This document shows, piece after piece, positions 1 through 5,476 of a stretch of 5,476 bases of DNA; the first letter of the stretch is position 1; the number at the start of each line of letters is the position of its first letter. The stretch is from Candidatus Binatia bacterium (GTDB lineage Bacteria > Desulfobacterota_B > Binatia > UBA9968): assembly GCA_025922795.1 (NCBI GenBank), contig JAICHC010000230.1:1-5476 (forward strand), read 5' to 3'. The notes under the pieces are model-generated. The model saw nothing but the letters and a program-made list of their open reading frames with translations. It was not told the origin of the DNA and did no database searches. Made by a program: the position numbers and the translations under genes.

Positions 1-209
1 CTCGTTCCAAGCCCAGGCAAAGCGTCTGTGCGTCATCGGCCACCACCCGATCCACGCCCCGAGTGCTTAATTTTGGGCGTGGGTGCGAAAGCGTCCTTTG
101 AGTCCTGGTGCGTGCGCTTTCCACGACTCGCCCCTTCGTCCCAGTAGGTCTACTAACTAACGAACTCCTTGGTAACTCTAGTCTGGGATAGTTCTTTGTC
201 CTCCATGAA
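1..209. other. Left-edge stretch without a supportable gene
   Basis: No convincing coding region is seen here. Reading frame 2 of the plus strand is open from the edge to a TAA at 68-70 and could be the last 22 residues of a gene lying to the left (ending IGHHPIHAPSA). The minus strand also has a frame open from about 130 out through position 1, starting at a GTG. Neither product resembles a family I know, and both are too short to decide. The segment contains the inverted repeat at 52-82 and a weak CCCAG/CTGGG pairing (140-144 with 183-187). It lies downstream of the minus-strand membrane-protein gene that ends at 210, so it would hold that gene's 3' untranslated region, but no T-tailed terminator is visible. 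Confidence 0.45.
52..82. repeat. 8-bp inverted repeat (hairpin candidate)
   Basis: CCACGCCC at 52-59 is perfectly complementary to GGGCGTGG at 75-82, with a 15-base loop that is AT-rich on its right side. The stem is strong, with seven G-C pairs and one A-T pair. Neither strand has a T-run after the stem, so it is not a standard intrinsic terminator. It overlaps the TAA at 68-70 that would end a possible gene entering from the left. It could be a 3'-end mRNA structure, a protein site or chance. Confidence 0.35.
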
Positions 210-1526
210 TTAGTCTGGCGCGGGTGATTTTTCGACCGACGTCACGAGGACTTTGTCGATGCGCTTGCCGTCCATGTCGACGATTTCGAAGCGCAAATGA
301 TTCCATTCATAGTGTTCGGTTACGGCCGGAACTCGTCCCATTTGGGTAAAAAGAAAACCGCCCAAGGTCTGGAAGGTGTCGCGCTTTTCGCCCGGTAAAT
401 TTTCCAGCTGAAAAACGTCCTTAAACTCGTCGACGGACATCATACCATCGAGCAGCCAAGAGCCGTCCTTACGTTGAACGGCTTTGGGCTGGGCCGGCAT
501 TTTACCCAGCGGCATATCGCCGGCGATCGCCTCCAACAGATCATGGTGCGTCAGCAGGCCTTCAATGCCGCCGTACTCGTCGACCACCAAGACGATATGA
601 CTACCCGACTTTTTGATGTTATCGAGCACCTGCAGGGCGGTCATGCTCCTTGGCACGAAGGCGGCCTGCTGCACGGTTGCCCTAAGATCGACACCCTTGC
701 CCAGAAGAAGACTGGCCAGGATGTCTTTTGCTTGAACGACGCCAACGACATCGTCCAAGCTTTTCTCGCAGACCGGGAAGCGCGAATGGCCGCTATCGGT
801 TAGCTTAGCGCGAATCTGATCGATCGTGTCATTGACGTCGAGCCAAATAATTTGCGTTCGCGGGGTCATTAGACCGCGCGCGCTCATATCGCCAAGGTGA
901 AACACCGCTTCAACCATATCCTGCTCTGTTTCTTCGAAGACTCCCGCCTCCGTGCCTTGTCGAATCAGAGTTCGAATCTCTTCTTCGGTTACGGACGACT
1001 GTTCCTCGAAGCGCTTGCCGAAGAGCCGAAACACCAGGTCGGTAGAGGCGCCCAAGAGATCGACTACTGGAGCGAAGAGCTTTAGCAGCAAGCGCATCGG
1101 CGGCGCCATAAACATGGCGATCGGCTCGGGATGCCCCAAAGCGAGACGTTTGGGCACCAGCTCCCCGATGATGACCGAGCAGTAGGTGATAGTGAGCACA
1201 ACGGCACCGAGAGCGAGCGATCGGCTGTAGGGCGCGAGGACGGGGACGGCATTCAACTGCGCGGCCAGCCACTCGGTGACGGTGCCGCCCCCGAAGGCTC
1301 CGGCGAGGATGCCGACCAGGGTGATGCCGATTTGCACCGTCGAGAGGAAAGGGTTAGGGTTTTTCGCCAGCTCCAACGCCGCCCGCGCTCTGGCTAACCC
1401 CTGATTCGCCAACTCCTGTAGGCGCGACTTGCGGGAGGTGACCACGGCGATTTCCGACATCGCGAAGATGCCGTTAGCGATCAGAAGTAGAAATATTGCG
1501 ACGATTTCAAAACCTATGTTAGGCAC
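210..1526 (-). CDS. CNNM/HlyC-type membrane protein (DUF21, CBS pair, CorC_HlyC)
   Basis: This 438-residue integral membrane protein belongs to the family annotated as hemolysin C-like, TlyC or CNNM/CorC transporters. Characterised relatives act in Mg2+ or Co2+ export; the 'hemolysin' name is historical. Domains in order: a DUF21/CNNM membrane domain (about 5-200) with hydrophobic segments near 5-23, 62-80, 101-120 and 136-165 and the family-typical ANGIFAMSEIAVVTSRKSRL and GELVPKRLAL motifs; an acidic linker (about 179-205, VTEEEIRTLI); two CBS domains (about 215-335, LMTPRTQIIWLD and LVVDEYGGIEGLLTHHDLLE); and a C-terminal CorC_HlyC domain (about 349-430, DGMMSVDEF and TLGGFLF). Length is normal and no domain is broken. 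The start is GTG at 1526-1524, five bases after AGGAG (1536-1532). CBS domains usually bind adenine nucleotides, so regulation by ATP or AMP is likely from family knowledge. It is divergent from the molybdopterin-binding gene and appears monocistronic here. Which ion it moves cannot be read from the sequence. Confidence 0.93.
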   Translation of the reverse strand: MPNIGFEIVAIFLLLIANGIFAMSEIAVVTSRKSRLQELANQGLARARAALELAKNPNPFLSTVQIGITLVGILAGAFGGGTVTEWLAAQLNAVPVLAPYSRSLALGAVVLTITYCSVIIGELVPKRLALGHPEPIAMFMAPPMRLLLKLFAPVVDLLGASTDLVFRLFGKRFEEQSSVTEEEIRTLIRQGTEAGVFEETEQDMVEAVFHLGDMSARGLMTPRTQIIWLDVNDTIDQIRAKLTDSGHSRFPVCEKSLDDVVGVVQAKDILASLLLGKGVDLRATVQQAAFVPRSMTALQVLDNIKKSGSHIVLVVDEYGGIEGLLTHHDLLEAIAGDMPLGKMPAQPKAVQRKDGSWLLDGMMSVDEFKDVFQLENLPGEKRDTFQTLGGFLFTQMGRVPAVTEHYEWNHLRFEIVDMDGKRIDKVLVTSVEKSPAPD

Positions 1527-1531
1527 GTTTG

Positions 1532-1536
1532 CTCCT
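1532..1536 (-). promoter_or_regulatory. Shine-Dalgarno AGGAG supporting a GTG start
   Basis: On the minus strand AGGAG sits five bases before the GTG at 1526-1524. This placement supports the non-ATG start of the HlyC-like gene, which puts the first transmembrane segment immediately at the N terminus as the family expects. Confidence 0.75.
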
Positions 1537-1670
1537 AATAATCGGTCCCATCACTCACAGATTGACCAGAGACTACCGAATCGGACGGGGTTTGTCTAAA
1601 CTCGCGGCGCGCTCGCCCGCCCTTAGTCCGGTCCGGCGCCGCATCCGACGACCGACTCGAATTACGATCC

Positions 1671-1700
1671 TGGACAAAGCCAGCGTGGTGAGAATATATT
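1671..1700 (+). promoter_or_regulatory. Candidate sigma70-type promoter for the molybdopterin-binding gene
   Basis: TGGACA at 1671-1676 matches the -35 consensus at five of six positions. TATATT at 1695-1700 matches the -10 consensus at five of six, with an 18-base spacer. Transcription would begin near 1707, leaving a leader of about 30 bases before the ATG at 1736. The box lies in the divergent intergenic region, where a rightward promoter is required, and this is the best candidate seen there. The leader is too short for a riboswitch, and I see no molybdenum-cofactor-type RNA structure. Confidence 0.42.
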
Positions 1701-1735
1701 GATTGATAGATCTAACCCAATAGGAATGCGAGCGA

Positions 1736-2725
1736 ATGCTTAAAGTCATCCCCGTGGAAGAAGCGGTAGGTTTGCCCTTGGCCCATGATATTACCGAGAT
1801 TGTGCCCGGCAAGCACAAAGGGCCAGCGTTTCGTCGCGGCCATATCGTGCGCCGAGAGGACATATCCAAACTTCTCGACGTCGGCAAACGACATCTTTAT
1901 GTCATCGACCTAGAAAAAGACGAATTGCACGAGGAAGACGCCGCGCGTCGGCTTGCTCAGGCTGCCGCCGGCCCGAACCTAAAATTGACAGATCCCAGCG
2001 AAGGCCGAATTAATTTGGTCGCGCAGATTCCCGGCTTGCTCAAGGTCGATACCGAGCTGCTCTATCGCTTCAATTGCTTGGGCGATCTCATGTTAGCGAC
2101 CTTACCGGGCGATCGCTACGTGAAAGAGGGCACGGTGGTCGCCGGCACAAGAACGATCCCGGTGGTGGTTAAAGAACAGTTAATTCGGAAGGCCGAGGCG
2201 TTGTGCAAGGAAAAACCCATCGTCACCCTTTTGCCGATGTCGCCGAAGAAGGTGCACTTGGTCGTGACCGGCAGCGAAGTTTTTAGCGGCCGAATCAAGG
2301 ACGGTTTTGGCCCGATCGTGACGCGAAAAGTTGCCGAGCTCGGATCGACGATCGAATCGGTCAAGCTGGCGCCCGATGATTCCGATGTGATCGCCGGCGA
2401 TATCAACAGCGCGAAGCAGGCCGGCGCCGACCTTATTCTCGTCAGCGGCGGCATGTCGGTAGACCCGGACGACAAAACGCCGGAAGGCATCCGTCGCAGC
2501 GGCGCGAAAGTGGAAACTCACGGCTTTCCCGTATTGCCCGGCTCGATGTTTGTCATGGCCTATCTGGGTGAGATTCCCGTCCTGGGGCTTTCGGGCTGTG
2601 TGCTGCACGATCCGTTTACCGCCTTCGATGCGTTGTTGCCGCGCTTGCTTGCGGGAGAAAAGATCACGCGGGCGGACATCATGGCGATGGGTCATGGCGG
2701 CTTGCAAAAAAAGCACGATCATTAA
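1736..2725 (+). CDS. Molybdopterin-binding protein, MoeA-like (MoCF_biosynth domain)
   Basis: This 329-residue soluble protein carries a C-terminal MoaB/Mog-type molybdopterin-binding domain. It belongs to a MoeA-like family usually annotated 'molybdopterin-binding protein'. Residues 1-60 form the leading part (IPVEEAVGLPLAHDIT, GPAFRRGHIV) that resembles the start of MoeA-type proteins. The binding domain covers about 172-305: HLVVTGSEVFSGRIKDGFG (174-192), the acidic DDSD (214-217), the loop LVSGGMSVDPDDKTPEGIR (235-253), and VLGLSGCVLHDPFTAFD (282-298), where MoeA proteins have a similar glycine/proline-rich loop. It is shorter than standard MoeA (about 400 residues), so it is probably not the housekeeping molybdenum insertase; it may bind, store or deliver the cofactor to a particular enzyme. 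The protein ends GHGGLQKKHDH. The start is ATG at 1736 with a modest AGGA (1722-1725) ten bases upstream. The cysteine hydrolase gene follows on the same strand, probably in one operon. Domain call firm; exact role unknown. Confidence 0.88.
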   Translation: MLKVIPVEEAVGLPLAHDITEIVPGKHKGPAFRRGHIVRREDISKLLDVGKRHLYVIDLEKDELHEEDAARRLAQAAAGPNLKLTDPSEGRINLVAQIPGLLKVDTELLYRFNCLGDLMLATLPGDRYVKEGTVVAGTRTIPVVVKEQLIRKAEALCKEKPIVTLLPMSPKKVHLVVTGSEVFSGRIKDGFGPIVTRKVAELGSTIESVKLAPDDSDVIAGDINSAKQAGADLILVSGGMSVDPDDKTPEGIRRSGAKVETHGFPVLPGSMFVMAYLGEIPVLGLSGCVLHDPFTAFDALLPRLLAGEKITRADIMAMGHGGLQKKHDH

Positions 2726-2783
2726 GGCCGGATATCAGGTGCCAATATCGACTCAGCCACAAAAAACTTGCGCGAAACAGGAT

Positions 2784-2789
2784 GGAGGT
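2784..2789 (+). promoter_or_regulatory. Strong Shine-Dalgarno GGAGGT that fixes the hydrolase start
   Basis: GGAGGT lies five bases before the GTG at 2795-2797. It is the strongest ribosome binding site in the window. It places translation initiation at 2795 rather than at the upstream in-frame TTG at 2768, which has no comparable site and would add nine residues (MRETGWRSS) unlike the family N terminus. Confidence 0.8.
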
Positions 2790-2794
2790 CATCG

Positions 2795-3445
2795 GTGGAC
2801 GTACTAAAAAGCTTAAAAGAACGTTGTGATCCTAAATATGCGGCGCTGGTGGTGGTCGATGTTCAGAACGATTTCGTCAGTCCGGATGGCAGCGCCGGCA
2901 AGCGTGGCGAAGACGTGAGTGCCGCGCTGGCGATCATGTCTCCCCTGCTCCGCCTGATCGACGAAGCTCGTCGGGTGGGTCTGACGGTTGTCTATATCCG
3001 GACGACTCATAGCGAGTGGACCGATACGCCTTCATGGATCTACCGCACCTCGCAAAAAGGCGGGCTGAGCACTTGCCGCGAGGGCACCTGGGGAGCGGAA
3101 TTCTACAAAGGAATTGCACCGCTGCCGACGGAGCGAGTCGTGGTGAAGCACCGCTACAGTGCCTTTATCAACACCGATCTCAACACGGTGCTCAAGGCAC
3201 GCAACATCCAGAGCGTGCTGGTGTGCGGCGTTGCGACCAATGTTTGCGTCGAAACGACGGCGCGCGACGCCTACATGTTCGATTACTATGTCACGATGAT
3301 CGACGACTGCTCGGCGGCCTACGAAGCGAAGTTACATCTCGGCACGCTCGATAACATGCGGCGGCATTTCGGGCTGGTCGCGTCATCGAATGAAATTATC
3401 GAGACCTGGCGCGATCTGCCGAGCAAACAAGCGGCCGGACTTTAA
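2795..3445 (+). CDS. Isochorismatase-family cysteine hydrolase (RutB-like amidohydrolase)
   Basis: From the GTG at 2795 this is a 216-residue cytoplasmic hydrolase of the isochorismatase fold. The family's Asp-Lys-Cys triad is visible: D22 in LVVVDVQNDF, K118 in VVKHRYSAF and C151 in GVATNVCVETTARDA. The cis-peptide motif before the nucleophile is V146-A147. The KHRYSAFINTDLNTVL segment and the NVCVETTARDAYMFDYY segment resemble RutB (ureidoacrylate amidohydrolase), N-carbamoylsarcosine amidase and related enzymes that cleave C-N amide or ureido bonds. True isochorismatases work on an ether bond without needing the cysteine, so an amidase role is favoured. Length is typical for the family. 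The gene begins 69 bp after the molybdopterin-binding gene with no clear terminator between them, which suggests co-transcription, and it ends before a bidirectional terminator. No other rut genes are present, so pyrimidine degradation is not supported by context. The substrate is unknown; fold and catalytic residues are secure. Confidence 0.92.
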   Translation: MDVLKSLKERCDPKYAALVVVDVQNDFVSPDGSAGKRGEDVSAALAIMSPLLRLIDEARRVGLTVVYIRTTHSEWTDTPSWIYRTSQKGGLSTCREGTWGAEFYKGIAPLPTERVVVKHRYSAFINTDLNTVLKARNIQSVLVCGVATNVCVETTARDAYMFDYYVTMIDDCSAAYEAKLHLGTLDNMRRHFGLVASSNEIIETWRDLPSKQAAGL

Positions 3446-3537
3446 CCCGAATGAAGCAGTGGAAAGGGAAGTGAGCGCCGGTTCGGCCCTTGCTTTTTGG
3501 ATGCGCAATCCCGGTTTAAGCTCGCCGCACCGCAAAA

Positions 3538-3572
3538 AAAAGACCTGACAGGATTTTCCTGCCAGGTCTTTT
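3538..3572. terminator. Bidirectional intrinsic terminator between convergent operons
   Basis: GACCTG (3542-3547) pairs with CAGGTC (3563-3568), and CAGG (3549-3552) with CCTG (3558-3561), separated by one A/C mismatch and closed by the loop ATTTT (3553-3557). The stem extends outward through A-T pairs (A3538-A3541 with T3569-T3572). On the minus strand eight consecutive T follow the GC stem (complement of A3534-A3541), ideal for stopping korAB transcripts 18 bases after their stop codon. On the plus strand TCTTTT follows, so it can also end the hydrolase transcript. The position between two convergent genes fits this double use. Confidence 0.9.
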
Positions 3573-3590
3573 GCATTCGGCTTGAACCAG

Positions 3591-4619
3591 CTATTTCATC
3601 ATTTCGGCATTGATTCTTTCCAGCGCTTCGGCTGGCGGTTGGAGGTCACCCTGTGTCAATTCCGATAATGGAATATCGCACAGGGTCAGTTCTTCGGCGA
3701 ACTCCTTGCGGTTCGGATTGTAGTAGATCAACCCGGTTAAAAATTTTCCCTCGGCGATCGAGGCGTGGATCGCCTGGATCGCGTCGGCTTTGTTCGTCGG
3801 ATCATAGTCTTTGCCGAGCTTGTGCAAGATAATGCGCGAGCCGTCGTGCAACTCGACTTGATGATCGGTGCCCTCGTCATAATCCGCTTCGATATTTTCG
3901 TAGGGCGGGATGAAATCCAGATCATGGATCGGATCCAGATGCCCCTTGACGTACTTCAAGCTCTTGGTCGAACCTTCGTGGTTATTGAACGTCACGCACG
4001 GGCTGATGACATCCAAGATGGCGCTGCCCCGGTGCGAGAGCGCGCCTTGGACCAGCGGCGCAAGCTGCTTGCGGTCGCCGGAAAAACTCCGGGCCACGTA
4101 GGTAGCGCCGAGGGTGATGGCAAGCTCCGCCAAATCGATGGCGGGGATGTCGTTCACTTTGCCGCCTTTCATGATCGAACCCACGTCCGCGGTAGCGGAA
4201 AACTGGCCTTTGGTCAAGCCGTATACGCCATTGTTCTCGATGATGTAGGTGATGTTGATGTTACGGCGCATCATGTGGCAAAAATTGCCCAGGCCGATCG
4301 CCGAGGTATCGCCGTCGCCGGAAACGCCGATCGGCAGCAATGTGTGATTGGCCAGGTTGGCGCCGGTGGCGACCGCCGACATTCTGCCGTGGACGGCATT
4401 GAAGCCGAACGACTGGCTCAAAAAATACGCCGGTGTTTTCGATGAACAGCCGATGCCGCTCAGCTTGACGACCTTGCGCGGATCGATGCTGTTTTCGAAG
4501 AAAGCGCGCTGCACGGAAGCCGAGATCGCGTCATGGCCGCAGCCGCGGCACATGGTCGAGGGCGCGCCGTCATAGTCCTTTTCAGTTAAATTGAGTCGAT
4601 TGAGTTTTGCTTCTGCCAT
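3591..4619 (-). CDS. korB: 2-oxoacid:ferredoxin oxidoreductase, beta subunit
   Basis: This is the thiamine-diphosphate-binding beta subunit (342 residues) of a 2-oxoacid:ferredoxin oxidoreductase. With the alpha subunit it oxidatively decarboxylates a 2-oxoacid to an acyl-CoA and reduces ferredoxin in the cytoplasm. Four cysteines expected to hold the [4Fe-4S] cluster are present: C24 and C27 in MCRGCGHD, C58 in GIGCSSKTP and C208 in SPCVTFNN. The thiamine diphosphate/Mg motif is GDGDTSAIG (101-109) with NNGVYGLTKGQFSAT (129-143) following. HGRMSAVATGANLAN (77-91) is also characteristic. The C-terminal part (IPPYENIEADYDEGT, LHKLGKDYDPTNK, LTGLIYYNP) is typical of the longer KorB type. The ATG at 4619 is chosen because AGGA (4631-4628) precedes it by eight bases; a longer in-frame start at 4667 would overlap the alpha gene and add an unconserved basic leader. 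It follows the alpha gene by 16 bp and ends at a strong terminator. 2-oxoglutarate is the likeliest substrate, but pyruvate or other 2-oxoacids cannot be excluded. Confidence 0.93.
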   Translation of the reverse strand: MAEAKLNRLNLTEKDYDGAPSTMCRGCGHDAISASVQRAFFENSIDPRKVVKLSGIGCSSKTPAYFLSQSFGFNAVHGRMSAVATGANLANHTLLPIGVSGDGDTSAIGLGNFCHMMRRNINITYIIENNGVYGLTKGQFSATADVGSIMKGGKVNDIPAIDLAELAITLGATYVARSFSGDRKQLAPLVQGALSHRGSAILDVISPCVTFNNHEGSTKSLKYVKGHLDPIHDLDFIPPYENIEADYDEGTDHQVELHDGSRIILHKLGKDYDPTNKADAIQAIHASIAEGKFLTGLIYYNPNRKEFAEELTLCDIPLSELTQGDLQPPAEALERINAEMMK

Positions 4620-4627
4620 CTGGGTTA

Positions 4628-4631
4628 TCCT
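4628..4631 (-). promoter_or_regulatory. Shine-Dalgarno AGGA deciding the korB start
   Basis: On the minus strand AGGA lies eight bases before the ATG at 4619-4617, inside the 16-bp gap after the alpha-subunit stop codon. It favours this ATG over the in-frame ATG at 4667, which lies inside the end of the alpha gene. Confidence 0.6.
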
Positions 4632-4635
4632 GTCC

Positions 4636-5476
4636 TTACGCTGTTTTTGCCGACTGGCTTGCGGCAAAAATTTGATTGACGACTTCGAGCGGCGTGGCCG
4701 GTAGACCGTTATAGATCAACACGCTGACGATCTTGGTGCCGAATTCGGGATATTCGTCTTTGATAATTGCGGCCATCTGCCCGTCGCGGTTTTGCTCGAC
4801 CAGATAAATGGTATCGTGCTCGGCCAAGAAGTCTCTCACTTCACTGGTCAAGGGTAAGGCGCGGATCAGCAAATGATTGGTTTTCAGTCCGCGCGCCTTC
4901 AAACGGTCGCGCGCTTCGCGTACCGGCTCATAACTCGAGCCATAGCAGATAATGCCGGTCTTTACGCCTCGTTCCTTTTCCACAATCGGCTTCGGCACAA
5001 ACTTGCGCGCCGTTTCGAACTTCTTCCGCAGGCGGTCAAGAATATATTTGTAATCGTGCTCGTCTTCCGAGTACCTGGCGTCAGCGTCGTGACCCGAACC
5101 GCGGGTAAAGTAGGACGCCATGCGGTTTTGATTCCCGGGCACGGTTCGGTACGGAATACCGTCGCCGTCTTGATCGAAATAGCGGCGGAATTTTTTCCCG
5201 GCTTTGGTCCACTCTTCGAGATCCTGGGCGTTTAGCCGTTTGCCGAGGTCGTACGGTTCCTGGTTCAATTTAAGCGGCTCGGAAGGCCACAGGTTCATAC
5301 CGAGATCGAGGTCCATGGCGACGAACACCGGCGTTTGGAACCGGTCCGCGACGTCGAAACTCCGGCGCGCCAGATCAAAACATGAGTTCATGTCGTGGGG
5401 AATCAAAAGAATATGCCGGGTATCGCCGTGGGAGGCGCCGTACATGAGCGAGATGTCGGCTTGCTGGGTTCTAGTC
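4636..5476 (-). CDS. korA: 2-oxoacid:ferredoxin oxidoreductase, alpha subunit (5' end cut by window edge)
   Basis: The frame is open to the right edge; only the C-terminal 279 or so residues are present. The ATG at 5445 is internal, because the in-frame residues before it (TRTQQADISL) continue the family motif TRTQQ..L..YASHGDT, here read as LMYGASHGDTRHILL. The visible part begins in the end of the pyrimidine-binding domain (DVADRFQTPVFVAMDLDLGMN). It continues through the linker with DQDGDGIPYRTVPG and FTRGSGHD (5109-5086), both typical of KorA-type subunits. It ends with the transketolase C-terminal-like domain (GVKTGIICYGSSYEPVREARDRLKARG, then RALPLTSEVRDFL and YLVEQNRDGQM). Members of this type usually have a fused N-terminal gamma domain, which would lie beyond the window and cannot be checked. 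It is the first gene of an alpha-beta operon, with TAA at 4638-4636. No separate ferredoxin-like delta subunit lies between alpha and beta or after beta. Substrate assignment is shared with the beta subunit. Confidence 0.92.
   Translation of the reverse strand, partial: TRTQQADISLMYGASHGDTRHILLIPHDMNSCFDLARRSFDVADRFQTPVFVAMDLDLGMNLWPSEPLKLNQEPYDLGKRLNAQDLEEWTKAGKKFRRYFDQDGDGIPYRTVPGNQNRMASYFTRGSGHDADARYSEDEHDYKYILDRLRKKFETARKFVPKPIVEKERGVKTGIICYGSSYEPVREARDRLKARGLKTNHLLIRALPLTSEVRDFLAEHDTIYLVEQNRDGQMAAIIKDEYPEFGTKIVSVLIYNGLPATPLEVVNQIFAASQSAKTA

Noticed and set aside
140..187. CCCAG/CTGGG pairing as a terminator for the HlyC-like gene
   Set aside because: Five base pairs with a long interior and no T-tail on the minus strand.
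910..1272. Minus-strand open frame of 120 residues inside the HlyC-like gene
   Set aside because: It is an alternative frame of the same strand; its Arg/Ala-rich product is typical of an out-of-frame reading.
1570..1598. Possible leftward promoter: TAGACA (1598-1593) and TAGTCT (1575-1570) on the minus strand, 17-base spacer
   Set aside because: The -35 is good (five of six) but the -10 matches only three of six positions, too weak to list as a feature although the HlyC-like gene must have a promoter in this gap.
1527..1735. Riboswitch or small gene in the divergent intergenic region
   Set aside because: The rightward leader from the best promoter is only about 30 bases, and I saw no structured element or short frame with a ribosome binding site on either strand.
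2180..2722. Minus-strand open frame of 180 residues
   Set aside because: It lies opposite the molybdopterin-binding domain coding region and reads as a low-quality, Arg/His-rich shadow of the GC-rich codons.
2731..2749. GATAT/ATATC inverted repeat between the molybdopterin-binding gene and the hydrolase
   Set aside because: Only five A/T-rich pairs and no T-run; too weak to be a terminator or operator call.
3454..3498. Possible second terminator after the hydrolase: AAGC/GCTT and AAGGG/CCCTT pairs followed by TTTTT
   Set aside because: The stem is broken by a six-base bulge and has an 18-base loop, far weaker than the hairpin at 3538-3572.
3765..4445. Plus-strand open frame of 226 residues
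   Set aside because: It is antisense to korB, whose cysteine and thiamine motifs are intact. The translated product has no recognisable domain and no ribosome binding site was noted.

Overview
The window is about 5.5 kb of ordinary, densely coded bacterial DNA. By eye its GC content is in the mid to upper 50s percent. It carries four complete protein genes and one gene cut by the right edge. It shows no insertion sequence, CRISPR array, tRNA or rRNA, and no sign of a phage or mobile island. The combination of a fused-type 2-oxoacid:ferredoxin oxidoreductase (KorAB), a MoeA-like molybdopterin-binding protein and a CNNM/HlyC-type membrane protein fits an environmental bacterium with ferredoxin-based carbon metabolism. 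Many deltaproteobacteria-like or uncultivated soil and sediment lineages fit this description. The sequence alone does not settle the phylum.

Layout from left to right. Positions 1-209 hold no gene I can support, only a short inverted repeat. A minus-strand gene (210-1526) encodes a DUF21/CNNM-CBS-CorC_HlyC membrane protein. A 209-bp divergent intergenic region (1527-1735) follows, with a fair sigma70-like promoter pointing right. Two plus-strand genes come next: a molybdopterin-binding MoeA-like protein (1736-2725), then 69 bp later an isochorismatase-fold cysteine hydrolase (2795-3445, GTG start after a strong GGAGGT). The convergent gap 3446-3590 contains a clear bidirectional intrinsic terminator. 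On the minus strand beyond it lie the beta subunit (3591-4619) and the truncated alpha subunit (4636 to the right edge) of a 2-oxoacid:ferredoxin oxidoreductase. These two are 16 bp apart, so they are almost certainly co-transcribed, alpha first.

How the genes work together. KorA and KorB form one enzyme, which oxidatively decarboxylates a 2-oxoacid (probably 2-oxoglutarate) to an acyl-CoA and passes the electrons to ferredoxin. The molybdopterin-binding protein and the hydrolase look like a two-gene operon. A link to a molybdenum hydroxylase pathway for a nitrogen-containing compound is possible, but nothing in the window proves it. The HlyC-like membrane protein is probably independent.

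I found no previously undescribed system. The points worth a second look are modest: the pairing of the molybdopterin-binding protein with a RutB-like amidohydrolase, the histidine/lysine tail of the former, two start codons that a longest-ORF rule gets wrong, and the unexplained left edge.
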